In this document: positions 25,601 to 36,151 of the stretch, in pieces
How positions within the stretch are numbered: the first letter of the stretch is position 1
Layout of the letters: each line of letters starts with the position of its first letter
Assembly: GCA_018857735.1 (NCBI GenBank)
Contig: JABMCL010001511.1
Coordinates: 76,001-140,000 of the forward strand
DNA length: 64,000 bases
From: Alviniconcha marisindica
Lineage: Eukaryota; Mollusca; Gastropoda; Provannidae
Direction: 5' to 3'
Notes under the pieces: generated by a model
Told to the model about the DNA's origin: nothing
The model's input: the letters and a program-made list of their open reading frames with translations, nothing else
Databases searched by the model: none
Position numbers and translations under genes: made by a program

Positions 25601-28600
25601 CATGTGTTTTCCTTTGCTGTTGGCAGAGTCAGGCCCCACGTGTCCTGTCACTGTGTTTTGAATTGTGTACCGAGTTGTGCTGTGTACTGAAGCTATGTTT
25701 TCCATGCTTTGTTGGTGATGTCCGACCGACTGTTTGCTGTGTACTAAAGCTATGTTTTCCATGCTTTGTTGGTGATGTCCGACCAACTGTTTGCTGTTGA
25801 CAGAGTCAGGCCCCATGTGTCCTGTTCCTGGAGGACATCGAGTGTCTGGCTCCCAGGCAGGAAGCGCCAGGTACTTCGAAAGACATGATGAGCAGGATGG
25901 TCTCAGAGCTTGGCAGTTGTATAGATGGTATGTATATCTTAAAAAGGACATTTCTGTTTGAAAACGTAATAATCTTTGTGGCCAGCGCTTGGTCTGTTAC
26001 AGACAAGAAAGAAAGAATTGGGGGGGAGGGGGGTAAAGAAGAAGAAAAAAGATGAAACATTGTGTGTACATTGCCAGGACTGGTTATTCAAAGCATCAAG
26101 ATTTTTTTCTTGCTCTGTTTTCAGAACTACACACAAGACCAGAGAATGTTGTGCTGATAGCTGCAACCAGCAAGATCGACTCAGTACATGAAGCTCTGAG
26201 AATTCCTGGTCGATTCGTCGAAAAGACACTTGGTATTCCTGATGAGAAGGCAAGGCTGTCCATACTGCAGAAAATGTGTGTGAACTGCACAATCGCCCCA
26301 GATTACGACCTGAAAACCTTAGCCAGGCATACTCCGGGATTTGTCGGAGGGGATCTGCACCAGCTTGTAGCTGATGTGTTGGACATGGGATTCGACAGAC
26401 TATGCGCGTGAGTCAGTCTGGCTTCATTTTCTTCTCTCTCACAGTTGGCTTGTCTCATCCATGTATTCACATTTTATTGAAAGTAAACTTGATGAGCTTG
26501 TTGGATCATGTTTATTTTAAATGAAGCTGTCAGATAGATCATAGAGTGAGCCTTTGTTTTACCCAAAGTAATTATTTCAGTGAGCCTTTGTTTTACTAAA
26601 GTAATTGTTTTAGAGAGTCTGTTTCACCCAAAATAATTGTTTCAGGAGTCTGTTTCACCCAGAGTACTTGTTTCAGTGAGCCTTTGTTTTGTCCAAAGTA
26701 ATTGTTTCAGTGAGTCTGTTTCACCCAAAGTAAATTATATCAGTGAGCCTTTGTTTCACCCAAAGTAATTGTTTCAGTGAGCCATTGTTTCACCCAAAAT
26801 AATTGTTCTGTACACAAAGTCACGTGCATAGTACTTTTTGTTGCTTTTCTTCTCTGTTTAGGGGAGGCACTGTTTGCTTTCTAGCAGAATTTTTGTGTTC
26901 TTAGTCTGACCTAGTTCCATTGTCCAGTCAGGAATCCCTTCTTACAGTTTGTACTTTGAGACTTGATGCCAGTGCTAATGAGCTCTTTCTGTCTCTTTAG
27001 TGCTTATATGACTGCAGAAAACCCGGATGATGAATTTCCACCAGTTTCAAAACCACCAGGTCAGTATCATAAACACCTGCAAGGCTTGCTAAATGAGACC
27101 ACATAAAAAACATACAGATATCCAGCATATAAAGTTTTATCTCGTATTATCTGTGTAACTTGTCTTTATTTCGACTCTCATTTCGGATTTTCACTGGCAG
27201 TGGACTGAACTCCAATCGCTCAAACCCGGCAGCACCTTGCACATGACAATTGTGCGGTAAATAATTATGCCTACTGTTTCTTTTGCAAAAATCTCAAACG
27301 AGAATGACTGCTAGCATTCTAAAACAAGATCCAAACACGTAGAAGGTTCAAACGAGAATGACTGCTAGCATTCTAAAACAAGATCCAAACACATAGAAGG
27401 TTCAAAAGAATGCCCTTTATTAGGACAGGACAGGAAAATAACGTAGCTCAACCCAAAACAGGTAAGTGGTTCAGTTTTCATCTCATTTTTCACAATTTAA
27501 CTGTTGGGTGTGTTGTTTTGTAGCTTGATGAAAATTTTGCAGGTTGTGTTTTGTCCTAATAAATAGCGTTCTTTTGAACCTTTTATGTGTTTGGATCATG
27601 TTTGTTTGACAGATCGCTTGTCAGGGAAGGAAATTGCACTCGTTGAGCAGGACCAGAAGGCAGTCGTGTTGACAAGGGAGGACTTCATGGTAAAGCTTTT
27701 CGTCATTTTGTAATTTTAATTGTATTTTTTTATTTTATTAATTTTAATTGTATTTTTTAATTTTTTCTTAGTAAGCATGGTGCTTAACATCCACAGAAAC
27801 CACAAGGCTTATTAGGGACGTTTGTAATTTTTCATTAAAAATAAAAGACATTCTATTTTATTCCATTGATGTATACTAATAATTTGAGGGGGAAATGCAA
27901 TCAGGTTACTCTAATAGTTAATGGCTTTCAAAAGTTCAGGCAGGAAACAGATGACAGCTTAGTCACAAATCTATTTTGCATGTATTGTAGCGTATGTATG
28001 ATTACAGTTGATAAAGGTGAGGGGTTTGCAGGTGGCGCTGAAGAAGGCACAGCCAGCTGCACTGCGTGAAGGGTTTGCGACGGTGCCCACAACAACCTGG
28101 GCGGACATCGGAGCTTTGCAGCATGTGCAGGCAGAGATGGAAAAGGCCATATTGGTAAGCTCAGCGAGCCTTCTTTCAGCCCTTGCTTGGGCGTCATCGG
28201 TTTCAGTTGCTTTGTGCATAGAACAAACATGCTATTCCTTAAGTGTTTGAAAGTTCAAGACTCTCCCCTCCCTCGTCAAAAAGCTGACAAATACCCGGAT
28301 GATAAAATGACTGGGAACTGCAGCTTTAAGTTCCCACTCAAGCACCAGGCCACCAGATGTTTTGTGTGAACTCCTCCATCTAAAGACGCATTTATCTGTG
28401 GGAGTCTTGCATGGCAAAGCACTTGTAGCTGACCACCCAGCTTGGTAGTGGATGCGGTGCAGGGAAGTTTTGCTGCTTTTGACACCTGTTGGAACTTGCT
28501 GGCTGACCGTGCTAGCCATCGTCACTACGCAGCATCCAGCCTTGCAGTGAGAGGCCACTGCGCAGACTAGTGTGGTGTGATCGGTTTAGAAATTCCTCTC

Positions 28601-31600
28601 AGTCTTCACACGATCAGAAGTACCCATTCCTTTACGTTTGATTGAAAATTGTGTCACGGAACTTCGTCTTTGCAAGATCATGGTCCGTTCACCTGTTTGT
28701 TTCAGCGCCAGATACAAGACCCAGAGCTGACGACAAAGTTGAACAAGCCGACCTGCTCTGGGGTGATGCTGTATGGACCTCCTGGCTGTGGAAAAACTAA
28801 GGTTGCAAAGGTGAGCATGGACTGGTTGTCCTTAGTGTTTTCCTGGACATAAAGGTGACGATTGTGATGTGACGGTGTACTTGCATCCAAAGGAAACCTA
28901 AACAAAACTGTTCAGAATCTTATATATCTCTGCAAACAGTGGAGTGATTGTATGAAACTGGGCTTGCTTGATCTTCACAAATGACAGGTCCAGTTCCTGC
29001 AGGTTTTATCGTCACATAACATTTTTCGTCATACATTATTTTATATTATTTGTGTATTTACTGTGAGTTGATGGAATGCTTACTGCTCTTGTCTTTCATT
29101 TTAGGCAATGGCCAACGAAGCTGGACTCAACTTCATGAGCGTGAAGGGCCCAGAGCTGCTCGACAAGGTTCGTATTAATTGTAGCTTGTGGTCAACTGAA
29201 GAACAGAGCGTGAGCAACCTCTCTCTGGTGAGGAACCTCTATAATAACACTAGTTTCTCTAGGACCTGCCTTTTTCATACTTTTGTGTACACTGAAGTGT
29301 CCCGAGTTTAGTTAATTTTCTTGTGACCAGTACAGATCCAGTTTAACTTGGGTACTGGAAGTGGAAGAACGATTAGTCCAGCAGTTCATTAAGTCATACA
29401 TGGAAGAATGGTTCTTTGTCAATATAGGTCCCGCCTTTTTCATACTTTTGTGTACGCTTAACTCAAGTTAACTGTCCCAAGTTTAATAAATTTTCTTGTG
29501 ACCAGTACAGATCCAGTTTAACTTGGGTACTGGAAGAACTATTAGTCCAGCAGTTCATGAAGTCATACATGGAAGAACAGTTCTTTGTCAGTCTGACCTA
29601 TCACATGGCGGTCATGATGATTGCCAAGTACAATAATAAGATTCTAAGCAAAATTCTGCTGTCAAACTATGGAAAGAATTTACCAAAAAGTATTTGTACC
29701 TTCTTCTGCCTTTGGGATCATCAGAGTCTTGAAACTGTGTTTTCATGGGTTTGATTCTTTGTGTGTTTTGGACCCTTCTTATCCACCTTTTACATTATGA
29801 TGTAATTTTTTTCTTCCGCATTGAGTATTGACATCATTTTTTATTAAAACTTCTGCACTCAGTATTGTTCTCATACTTTCAACTTTCTAAAGTTCCTGTA
29901 TTCTACCATTGCAGTATGTTGGAGAGACTGAAAGAAAATTACGCCAGATACTTGACAAGGCTCAGATGTGCGCTCCATGCCTGATCTTCTTCGACGAAGT
30001 AGATGCCTTGTGTTCTAACAGACAGAGCAGTGAGGGGGTAAGAACAGGCTTTGACATACATACATATTCATCTCGGCAGTTTGAACAGTTAATGTCACAT
30101 CAAGGGTATCTTGTTTTCAATCCATTTTAATTCATAGAAAGAAGAGAATGTGTGAATCAGTCTTAAGCCCGTTCTTAACTGGGCGAATGTTTGTTCGCCG
30201 AACAGTTCGACGCACTATGATTCGTTTCTTAATTGAACTTTTAGTTCGCCGAACATGGTTCGGACAGTTTGAAGAATTTACTTGTTCTCAACTGGCTTGT
30301 AATGAGATGCAAGCTTCGGCCCGAACTTGCGGCATACGCGCAGCAGACAGCATGATTGAAAATGTAGGCTAAAGTCAAGTCAAGTCAATATACTTTAATC
30401 ATCCCTCACAGGGTAATTCAACTAACTACTATCTCATTCTGGGTCTCCGAGACAAGGCTGCGCCTCCCACAAGTCAACAAATAAACAAATTCCCTCTGAA
30501 GCGAGTGAAGAACCTAGCACACCGTCATCCATTTTTATTTTATTTTTTCTTCATCCACAGGAGAGCTCTGCTCTCAGCCAATCAGGCAATGTTCGTCGAA
30601 TAGGGCGAATGTTCCCAGAACATGTTGAGCGAAGCTTTTTGGACCCCGAATATAGCTTTGACGAATGCTTCCAACTAGGTTCGTGAAGAAAAGTTGCCCA
30701 ATTAAGAACCAACAAGGTTTGCGAATACTTCCAACTAGGTTTGCGAACAAACATTCGCCCAATTAAGAACGGGCTTTAGGCTGTCTGGCCTGCTGTTCAT
30801 CTAGCTGTGGCCAGGCCATTATGTTGATATTTTTTCAGGTACTTTAATTGCTGTTACTTCTCAAAATGGTAGCTGTAGTTAATGTTAATGTGTTCACACA
30901 GACACACTGCTTTTAGTGACATCCAATGTTTTTGGAGTTCAAAGAAAGCTAAGGCTGAAATTGTTGCTTTCTGATAAAAGTTTCATTGTAATGAGATAAT
31001 TCCTGTGTGGAAGTTATGTGCCTTATCTTCAATAGGTTGTTGATTTGAGTGTCTTTATGACTGGGCTTTTTTCACAAGACAGTTGACAGGTTTTCAAGCT
31101 GTGTGCCATTGGCAGTACAGTGTGTTTCAGTTATGTTTTTTACAAGATTATCCCAGCTTTGTATAACAGTAGACGATGTTGACCAGTGGCTGCTCATACC
31201 GTCAGTATGCATGTGTTGTACAGAGCAATGTCACGAGGTCATTCACAAGTCAGATGCTGCCGTTGTTGGATGGCTGTGGGGAAAGAAACCAGGTGTACGT
31301 GATGGGGGCCACCAACATTATCGGTAGGTACTTGTTGCTTGCTTGTGTAGAGTGTGTGCTTTGGTCTGTCTTGTGCTGTCTGATGGAATCCACTTAAGTG
31401 GGATGCTTTTCCAAAGTTTGGTTTAACACAGTAGACAATTTGAACTGCAATATATATAAAAATGTTAGTTTGACACAACTGGCTGTAGAAATTAAGAATT
31501 GGAGTGTAGAAAATGCTGGCTTAACACAACCAGCTGCAGAAATTTAGAACTGGAATACAGACAATGCTGGTTCAACGTAACCATCTGTAGACAGAAGTGC

Positions 31601-34278
31601 AATATAGAAATGATCTGCAAAGCACTTTGAAGGGTGACTGTTTTGAGACAGTGTTTGCATGTCTTTTCCATAACCCTCCCTTCTTTGTGATATTCTGTGC
31701 TTTGGATTTGTTTAATCTGAGCACTGATCATGAAATGAGGGAATGGCGCATTTAACCGTGGCATACAGCCTTTCATCAGGTTTCCCCAAGTGTGACGTGA
31801 ACACCTGTTTGTTCCACAGAAAACATCGACCCAGCCCTGCTGCGGCCAGGCAGATTTGGGAAACAGATTTACATCGGCTTACCAGATGTTGATGGTCGCC
31901 TGGACATTTTGCGAAAACTGACCCAGGTGTGGCAGCATTCCCCTTTCTTTGATTCAGCATGTCAAGTGCATGCTGGTGGTTATGGCCCTTTATTGGAAGT
32001 GAAAAGATGCAGCGTACTCAGTTTTGACATGAAACCATTGGATTGGTTAGATGATTGTTTATACATTGCATTTTGGGAGGTGTGGAGGAGGGGAAGGGGA
32101 GTGATGTTTCATATGCACATGTATTCTTGTTATAATTTTGATTTGATTTTAGAAAAGAGTAATGGGAGCAGTGTTCAGTTATGGCCATATGCAAGAGAAT
32201 AGAAGAGACAGAATTCTTGTGCTTGCTCTCTCACATTTACAGTCAAGATATTTCACTTGTGCAACTTCCTTTGCTGGCAAAACATTGTGCATACTCTTTG
32301 TAGTTTCATTTATTAGGGCTTTTCATTTGTGTGCTCGTTTGTAGCAGACCCATTTAATATTCTTCCAAGCATATTTAATATTCTTTCAAGCATGGCCACT
32401 TCATAGCATACAGATTATGTGCCCTTGGAGGATTATGACTGGTAAAAAAATGTAACTTTATTTCATGACCTCAGTATACCGTTAGGGGGTTGCCTGTTGA
32501 GAATCTATAATATTAAAAGCAGTAGCCCAGTGCTACGCCTGAAATTTCACTGAAGGCGTGGATGAAAGGGTTACTGTTGTTATTCCTGCCTTTTGTTATT
32601 CAGTTTTTTTGTTCTTGGTTCCCAGCGTGATGGCGAACCAAGGTTCGAGTCCTGTGATCTGCAATACTTTGCGCAACAAACTGAGGGATTTTCGTAAGTT
32701 GGAGTTCTTTATTTCTTGCTAGGTTGTTCAACATTACCCAATGGTATGCAAATTGATGTGTGAATGTGTTGTCCAAGTATTGTACACATGCCCTTTAAAC
32801 AGTGGTGTTTTCTGGACCATGCATGTGTCAGAAGTGTAGCATGGGACCCTCTTTTGCGTGTACAAATCCCTTTGCTAAGCACTGCATTTTTGGGGGTAAC
32901 TTTCTGTAAAAAATGTTTTTATAGTTCACTGCTCATGCCTATCATGTACCATCTTGCATGCTTGAGTTGACATCTTTTGTGTGTGTCAAGCATTTGCTCT
33001 TCCTCATTCAACAGGGGTGCAGACTTGGAAAACCTGGTGTCTCAAGCCAAGGACTTCACCTTTGAAGAAATTGCGAAGGATGCCAGGTGGAAAGAAGATC
33101 CAGACAAGTACGACTGCGTGGTGACAGGGGAACACATGAGACTGGCCTTGCCCTTGGTCAAACCTTCCGTCAAGAAAAAGGTAAGCAGCCAGGTTAGGAA
33201 AGGTGTCTAGATTGGTTGGGCCCAAGAACAGTTGTCTGTTCATGCTCCAGTGTATTGTTGCATGCATACCTGGGCTGTAAATGGCAGGAGTGGTCCCACT
33301 AACAGAGGTGATCAACAGATTGGACCTGTGTACATCAGGCCGGCCAGGCATGTATTTAACAGATCCCTGGGCAAGATCCAAACACGTAAAAGGTTCAAAA
33401 CAACGCTTTTTATTAGGACAAGACAAAACCAACAAATTTTGGGGTAATCCGTTTTGTCAGGCTACAAAATGACACTCAGATCCCTGGGCAGTTTGAAATC
33501 ATTGAAGAGTAGGGGAGGTTATTGTAGCTGCCTTGGCAAAGGTAATGCATTATATTCAAATACATAAAAGGTTCAAATGAATGCAGTTTAATGGGACAAA
33601 ACACAGTATGCATATTTTCAGGGTAATCCTCTTTATGAAGCTACACAATGACACTTAAACAAAAGTAAAACGGTAAAAAATGAGATGTAGAACTAGAACA
33701 CTTAACTGCTTTTGGTCGAGCTATGTTGTTTTCATGTCCAGTGCTTGGAAGAATCAGTTACATCCCCCATCACAATATTGTAGATAGAGAGGCGTGAAAT
33801 ATTCCACACACTGGTGCAATTATATAAATCTTCTGGTCTGGCATCTGCAGTCTCATCCAGGGAGGTCAATCTGAACAATGGAACCAAAAGTAAAAAACAA
33901 ACGGTAAACAGAAGTGAGGATTAGGCAAGCCTGTTACGTGTAATTGTTACTGAAAGATTCCATGTGTGTGTGCATAATGCTGCAGGTTTTCAAAAGTAGC
34001 CAGTTACATTAACTGTGTGGCTAAAGTTACCCTACTGGTCAATAAGATCACTGGGGTCCAGGGCTGGATCGTCAGTGAGATGTAGCAGGTGCTTTGTTGA
34101 TGCTGAAAGAAGACAAGGCAGGGACAAAAAGGGGCTCTACTGCTCCTTAAAGTGGCTGTTTAATTACATGTATGTGAAGACATTTTACATAACAAAAGGC
34201 ATCAAACACACTTTTTGTTTTGAATTTCAGGATGTGGAGAAATACCGCCGAGTAGTGCTCCAGTGTGAACCCAAGTGA
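16638..34278 (+). CDS. NVL: NVL-like nuclear VCP-related AAA ATPase (complete, 23 exons, 881 aa)
   Basis: Homologue of NVL, a nucleolar two-AAA-domain ATPase that acts in 60S ribosome assembly in other animals. Exons: 16638-16700, 17577-17650, 18262-18311, 19477-19543, 20340-20388, 21420-21962, 22640-22691, 22958-23022, 23473-23607, 24032-24133, 25804-25927, 26125-26407, 27001-27059, 27613-27689, 28032-28154, 28706-28810, 29105-29167, 29915-30037, 31224-31323, 31820-31926, 32626-32693, 33015-33180, 34231-34278. Seen: an N-terminal domain with DYSRKKKNAF (human DYGRRKRNAF), a basic/acidic linker with PKKKKK (possible NLS) in the 543-nt exon, D1 at about residues 305-536, then ALREGFATVPTTTWADIGAL and NEAGLNFMSVKGPELLD, which are specific to NVL rather than VCP or PEX6. 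D2 is about 590-865. Human NVL is 856 residues. D1 is degenerate (separate entry), so this may be a diverged paralogue rather than the housekeeping orthologue. Confidence 0.88.
18350..18705 (-). mobile_element. tRNA-derived SINE-like element
   Basis: On the minus strand the head reads GGGATAGCTCAGTTGGTAGA (18680-18700), a canonical tRNA A-box region, followed about 50 bp later by GGGTTGGAGTCCCC, a B-box-like sequence with one change from GGTTCGANTCC. A tRNA-unrelated body containing CACGTTAAAAATCCCAAA follows for about 250 bp towards 18350. It lies in the NVL-like intron after the exon ending at 18311. The long anticodon-side spacing and altered B box argue against a functional tRNA gene. Confidence 0.65.
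20995..21178 (+). repeat. Interspersed repeat (copy 1 of 3) with ATC-rich tail
   Basis: Contains GGAGCTGTGTGAGAGTC, GAGCCTTCTGGTTTCCGTGG, GGCATTGGTCACAACTTGTC and GACATCTGAGGACAT. About 85-90% like 45713-45870 and, in reverse complement, 48605-48775. It ends in CATCATCATCATC, a simple tail typical of retroposed SINEs. Confidence 0.75.
22895..22978 (+). repeat. Two-copy duplication of acceptor and start of NVL-like exon 8
   Basis: TATTTTGTCC plus ATGTGGAATCTGTGTATCCA occurs at about 22901-22932 and again at the true acceptor, 22948-22978. In the upstream copy the splice AG has become AT (GTCCATATG instead of GTCCAGATG), so the decoy is inactivated. Confidence 0.8.
23135..23330. repeat. Two-copy tandem duplication, about 97 bp
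   Basis: GACAGATTATAAGAGTAGGC and flanking sequence, including GAGTATGAAAGCTCA, repeat once in the NVL-like intron between exons 8 and 9. No exon similarity. Confidence 0.8.
24190..24321. mobile_element. Fold-back (MITE-like) element
   Basis: Two arms of about 50 bp face each other: ACAGATCTAGGGAAATG ... ACACAAGGAACAATG, and CATTGTTCCTTGTGTTTCATC ending CCCTAGATCTGT. They are separated by a 28-bp loop. A third, unpaired arm (AGATCTAGGGAAATGTACTC) lies at about 24484-24530. The element starts 57 bp past the donor at 24133. Non-coding. Confidence 0.75.
25110..25830 (+). repeat. Array of acceptor plus start of NVL-like Walker-B exon
   Basis: Five decoy copies of (GACAG)AGTCAGGCCCCATGTGTCCTGT, at about 25123, 25281, 25366, 25492 and 25626, precede the true exon at 25804, with variable spacing of 85-177 bp. 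Intervening blocks (GTACTGAAGCTG, GTTGGTGATGTCC, TTTGCTGTTGACAG) are shared too, so whole segments were duplicated. Three of the decoys (25281, 25366, 25492) keep an AG just before the exon-like sequence. Related sequence begins near 24900. Confidence 0.82.
26540..26815. repeat. Intronic minisatellite, about 35-bp unit, about 8 copies
   Basis: Variants of GTGAGCCTTTGTTTTACCCA plus AAGTAATTGTTTCA repeat in the NVL-like intron after the exon ending at 26407. Not similar to either flanking exon. Confidence 0.8.
27295..27597. mobile_element. Inverted-repeat (MITE-like) element ending 15 bp before an exon
   Basis: Arms of about 45 bp: GATCCAAACACATAGAAGG ... TTTATTAGGACA at 27382-27426, and its inverse TGTCCTAATAAATAG ... 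TGTGTTTGGATC at 27552-27597. A direct duplication of the left end (CAAACGAGAATGACTGCTAG) precedes it at 27295-27380. Related fragments lie at 33376-33480 and 33555-33665. The next exon starts at 27613, so the element terminus is practically part of the acceptor region. Confidence 0.7.
27771..27821 (+). repeat. Short copy of a dispersed conserved core
   Basis: AAGCATGGTGCTTAACATCC, then AGAAACC and AAGGCTTATTAGGGACG. Relatives: 57183-57238 (same strand), 49786-49860 and 38930-38958 (reverse), and the core of the larger repeats at 20995, 45713 and 48605. Confidence 0.6.
29250..29600. repeat. Two-copy tandem duplication, about 165-180 bp
   Basis: The block containing GACCAGTACAGATCCAGTTT, GGGTACTGGAAG and AAGTCATACATGGAAGAA occurs twice in the NVL-like intron between exons ending at 29167 and starting at 29915. 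No exon content. Confidence 0.8.
30167..30774. mobile_element. DNA-transposon-like element with about 34-bp terminal inverted repeats
   Basis: Left end GCCCGTTCTTAACTGGGCGA, continuing ATGTTTGTTCGC. The right end is its inverse, GCGAACAAACATTCGCCC then AATTAAGAACGGGC, with one mismatch. The element is flanked by TTAA on the left and TTTA on the right, reminiscent of a decayed piggyBac-type TTAA target duplication, though a 3-bp duplication is also possible. It is internally repetitive (TTCCAACTAGGTT twice) with no transposase frame. It may carry a nested insertion at about 30373-30560 (AGTCAAGTCAAGTCAATA...). Confidence 0.7.
31430..31620. repeat. Intronic minisatellite, about 52-bp unit, about 3.5 copies
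   Basis: Variants of AATGCTGGCTTAACACAACC, AGCTGCAGAAAT and TAGAACTGGAATACAGAC between NVL-like exons ending at 31323 and starting at 31820. Confidence 0.75.
33376..33665 (+). mobile_element. Two half-copies of the 27382-27597 inverted-repeat family
   Basis: AAACACGTAAAAGGTTCAAA at 33380 and AATACATAAAAGGTTCAAAT at 33558 each begin a block running through TTAGGACA or ATGGGACA, GGGTAATCC and GCTACA(A/C)AATGACACT. Only one arm of each is clear, in contrast with the fold-back copy at 27382-27597. They lie in the last NVL-like intron. Confidence 0.6.
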
Positions 34279-34329
34279 TCTACAAAATGCTGCAGCAGCA
34301 TTTTCAGTGAGCATCCTGGTTGCGACACA

Positions 34330-34335
34330 AATAAA
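34330..34335 (+). terminator. Candidate poly(A) signal AATAAA for the NVL-like gene
   Basis: The first AATAAA on the plus strand after the TGA at 34276-34278, only about 52 nt downstream. It would give a very short 3' UTR. Later hexamers could equally be used. Confidence 0.4.
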
Positions 34336-35544
34336 TACACTGCAGGCAGGAAGAGAGAGAGTAATGTGTGTGTGTGGATTTCACATTCCTTCGTATATTT
34401 CATGACTGGATACGAAATGTTATGTACATATTTTGAAAATGCTCAAGAATCAGGCTGTGCCTGTTGTCCTTGATGCGTACATGTTCTCTCATCCCAGAGT
34501 CTGTAGTGACAGTTTGTTGTGACAGTGACAACCGTGTTGAGTAAGCAGCTGAACTCCTCAAATCTGTCACAGCTGTGCTGTGTGTAGAAAACAGTGTTGT
34601 CTGTAAGGAAAAAAGGTGTTGTCTGCAACATCAACCAGCATTCAACCTCTGATAACCCTCACTGTTAACCAACAAACCTCTTCTCTGCTGTGTGGTGTGA
34701 GAAAAAGAAATGCTGGCTTCATTGTAAGCTGATGATCAACCTGAGGCAGCTGTGTTGCGCAAGACCGATACTGGCATCACTCGACAAACCTCTCATCAAC
34801 TGCCCACTGTAGGAAAAGCACTCGTTCAGTCCAGTGCTGCCAGCGTTGGCTTTTTGCAGAGTGCAGCAGCAGACTGTTGGAGAGCTGTGAGGTACTTTGC
34901 AAAAAGCAAGTTTGTTAGTCACAGTGAGAGTAAATTGTTTTGCTCGCTTCTGCTGGATTGATCTATGTTGCTGTTGTGTGTGACCACGTTTTTTTACATG
35001 CTCAGTTTATTTTGATATGCTTGATGTAGGACTGCGAGTCCGAAGCAGGGGACGTACAAATGGGGCTTTGATTCACTCTGTGTTTGCAACGCTAAGTTAA
35101 AGCAGCGCAAGTGGGAAGCTGCTGGTTTAAAACTGTGTGGATGTGTCCCTGACAATCGTCTTTCTTCGTTCCCAAACACTGGTGCCGGAACCCTCTAAAA
35201 ATAAACACCTAGCTACAAGATGAAACGCTACTAAGGACAGTCGATGCTTGTCCCTGCTGCACCCTTTCTTTGGATTTTCATTTTCACAAGAAAACAGATT
35301 TCAGACAGAAGAAGGCAATTTTGTTGCTCTCAGCTACTTCTTTAAAAAAAAAAAAGTCACTGGTTGTGTTTGTGTGAGTGGATGTCTGTGTAAATGTATG
35401 CTATAATGGTTTATGGACCATGGAGCTGTTTAGTCAGTAACATGGCATTACACATATTTTGTTGAGCCCATTGTTTTTGTATTGTGTGCTTCAGGCCCAC
35501 ATTAGGTGTAAGCACTTGATCAGTTATACCCTCTCACAGTGCAT

Positions 35545-35875
35545 TACATACTAATCTGGATTTATTGCCCTGAATATTATTAGCGTTGTATTGCATTTGT
35601 TGTGATTTACATACCGTATGTGAATGTATATAAAACCAGTAAATATGTGTACATACAAATCTGGATTTATTACCCTGAAGATTATTCGCATTGTACTGCA
35701 TTTGTTGTGGTGCTGTTAGGATTTGTGTACCATATGTGTATGTACATAAAAGCAATAAATAACGTGTACATATAAATCTGAATTTATTACCCCAAAGATT
35801 ATTAGCATTGTATTGCATTTGTTGTGATGCTGTTGTAATTTATCTGCCATGTGTGTGTGTATATAAAAGTGATAA
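35545..35875. repeat. Three-copy tandem repeat, about 110-118 bp unit
   Basis: Each unit has AATCTGGATTTATTACCCTG, GATTATT, GCATTGTATTGCATTTGTTG and TGTATATAAAA. It lies in the convergent 3' space and contributes several AATAAA-like hexamers. Confidence 0.8.
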
Positions 35876-36151
35876 ATAATAATGTGTGTACAACAGAAGT
35901 GATGCCATGATGATAATGATCATCCTGTCATGTCTGTCTGTGCCTGTGCCATAAATGATTTGGTTCTCGGCCTGCTGAACTTATTGAGGTGAAACTTGGT
36001 ACCAAGATTCCTTGGGGCACGAAGGTCCAGCAGTGTGGCTGACACCACTGTTGATAGCTAACACAATAACGCCAAAGATACTGAAGTGAACGAGTCACTT
36101 TGTGAAGGAAAGGGAGAGAGATATACACCTAACTGTGACCTCATTTGTCAG

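Larger units (their letters stand above)
22958..26407 (+). other. NVL: NVL-like D1 AAA domain with altered catalytic motifs
   Basis: Exons 22958-23022, 23473-23607, 24032-24133, 25804-25927 and 26125-26407. Walker A reads GPQGSGKK (residues 351-358): the Thr/Ser after the P-loop Lys is Lys. The Walker B position reads VLFLEDIE (406-413), so the usual Asp-Glu is Glu-Asp. Sensor 1 is ATS instead of ATN (S457). The GVSGGSEQRIRDLFEQA segment and the Arg-finger stretch LRIPGRF (R467, R471) remain. ATP hydrolysis in D1 is probably weak or absent, although the fold and nucleotide contacts may persist. Phases are consistent through all five exons, so this is not a frameshift artefact. Confidence 0.8.
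28032..33180 (+). other. NVL: NVL-like D2 AAA domain, catalytic motifs intact
   Basis: Walker A GPPGCGKT (residues 646-653, exon 28706-28810), pore segment KYVGETERKLRQ (start of exon 29915), Walker B IFFDEVDAL with D705/E706, sensor 1 GATN (747-750) and Arg fingers RPGR (761-764). The usual NRPD after sensor 1 is NIIEN, built across the 31323/31820 intron. The lid helices run into FSGADLENLVSQA, joined across the small exon 32626-32693 and 33015-33180. The final exon gives a KKKDVEKYRRV tail like that of human NVL. Confidence 0.85.

Noticed and set aside
32640..32660. tRNA B-box-like GGTTCGAGTCC, suggesting another SINE
   Set aside because: It lies inside NVL-like exon 32626-32693 (coding PRFESC), which fits phase and homology on both sides; there is no A box.
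22958..33180. Assignment of the AAA protein to VCP/p97, PEX6 or AFG2 (SPATA5)
   Set aside because: PEX6 also has a degenerate D1, but the DYSRKKKNAF N-terminus, the ALREGFATVPTTTWADIGAL linker and NEAGLNFMSVKGPELLD are NVL hallmarks not shared by the others.
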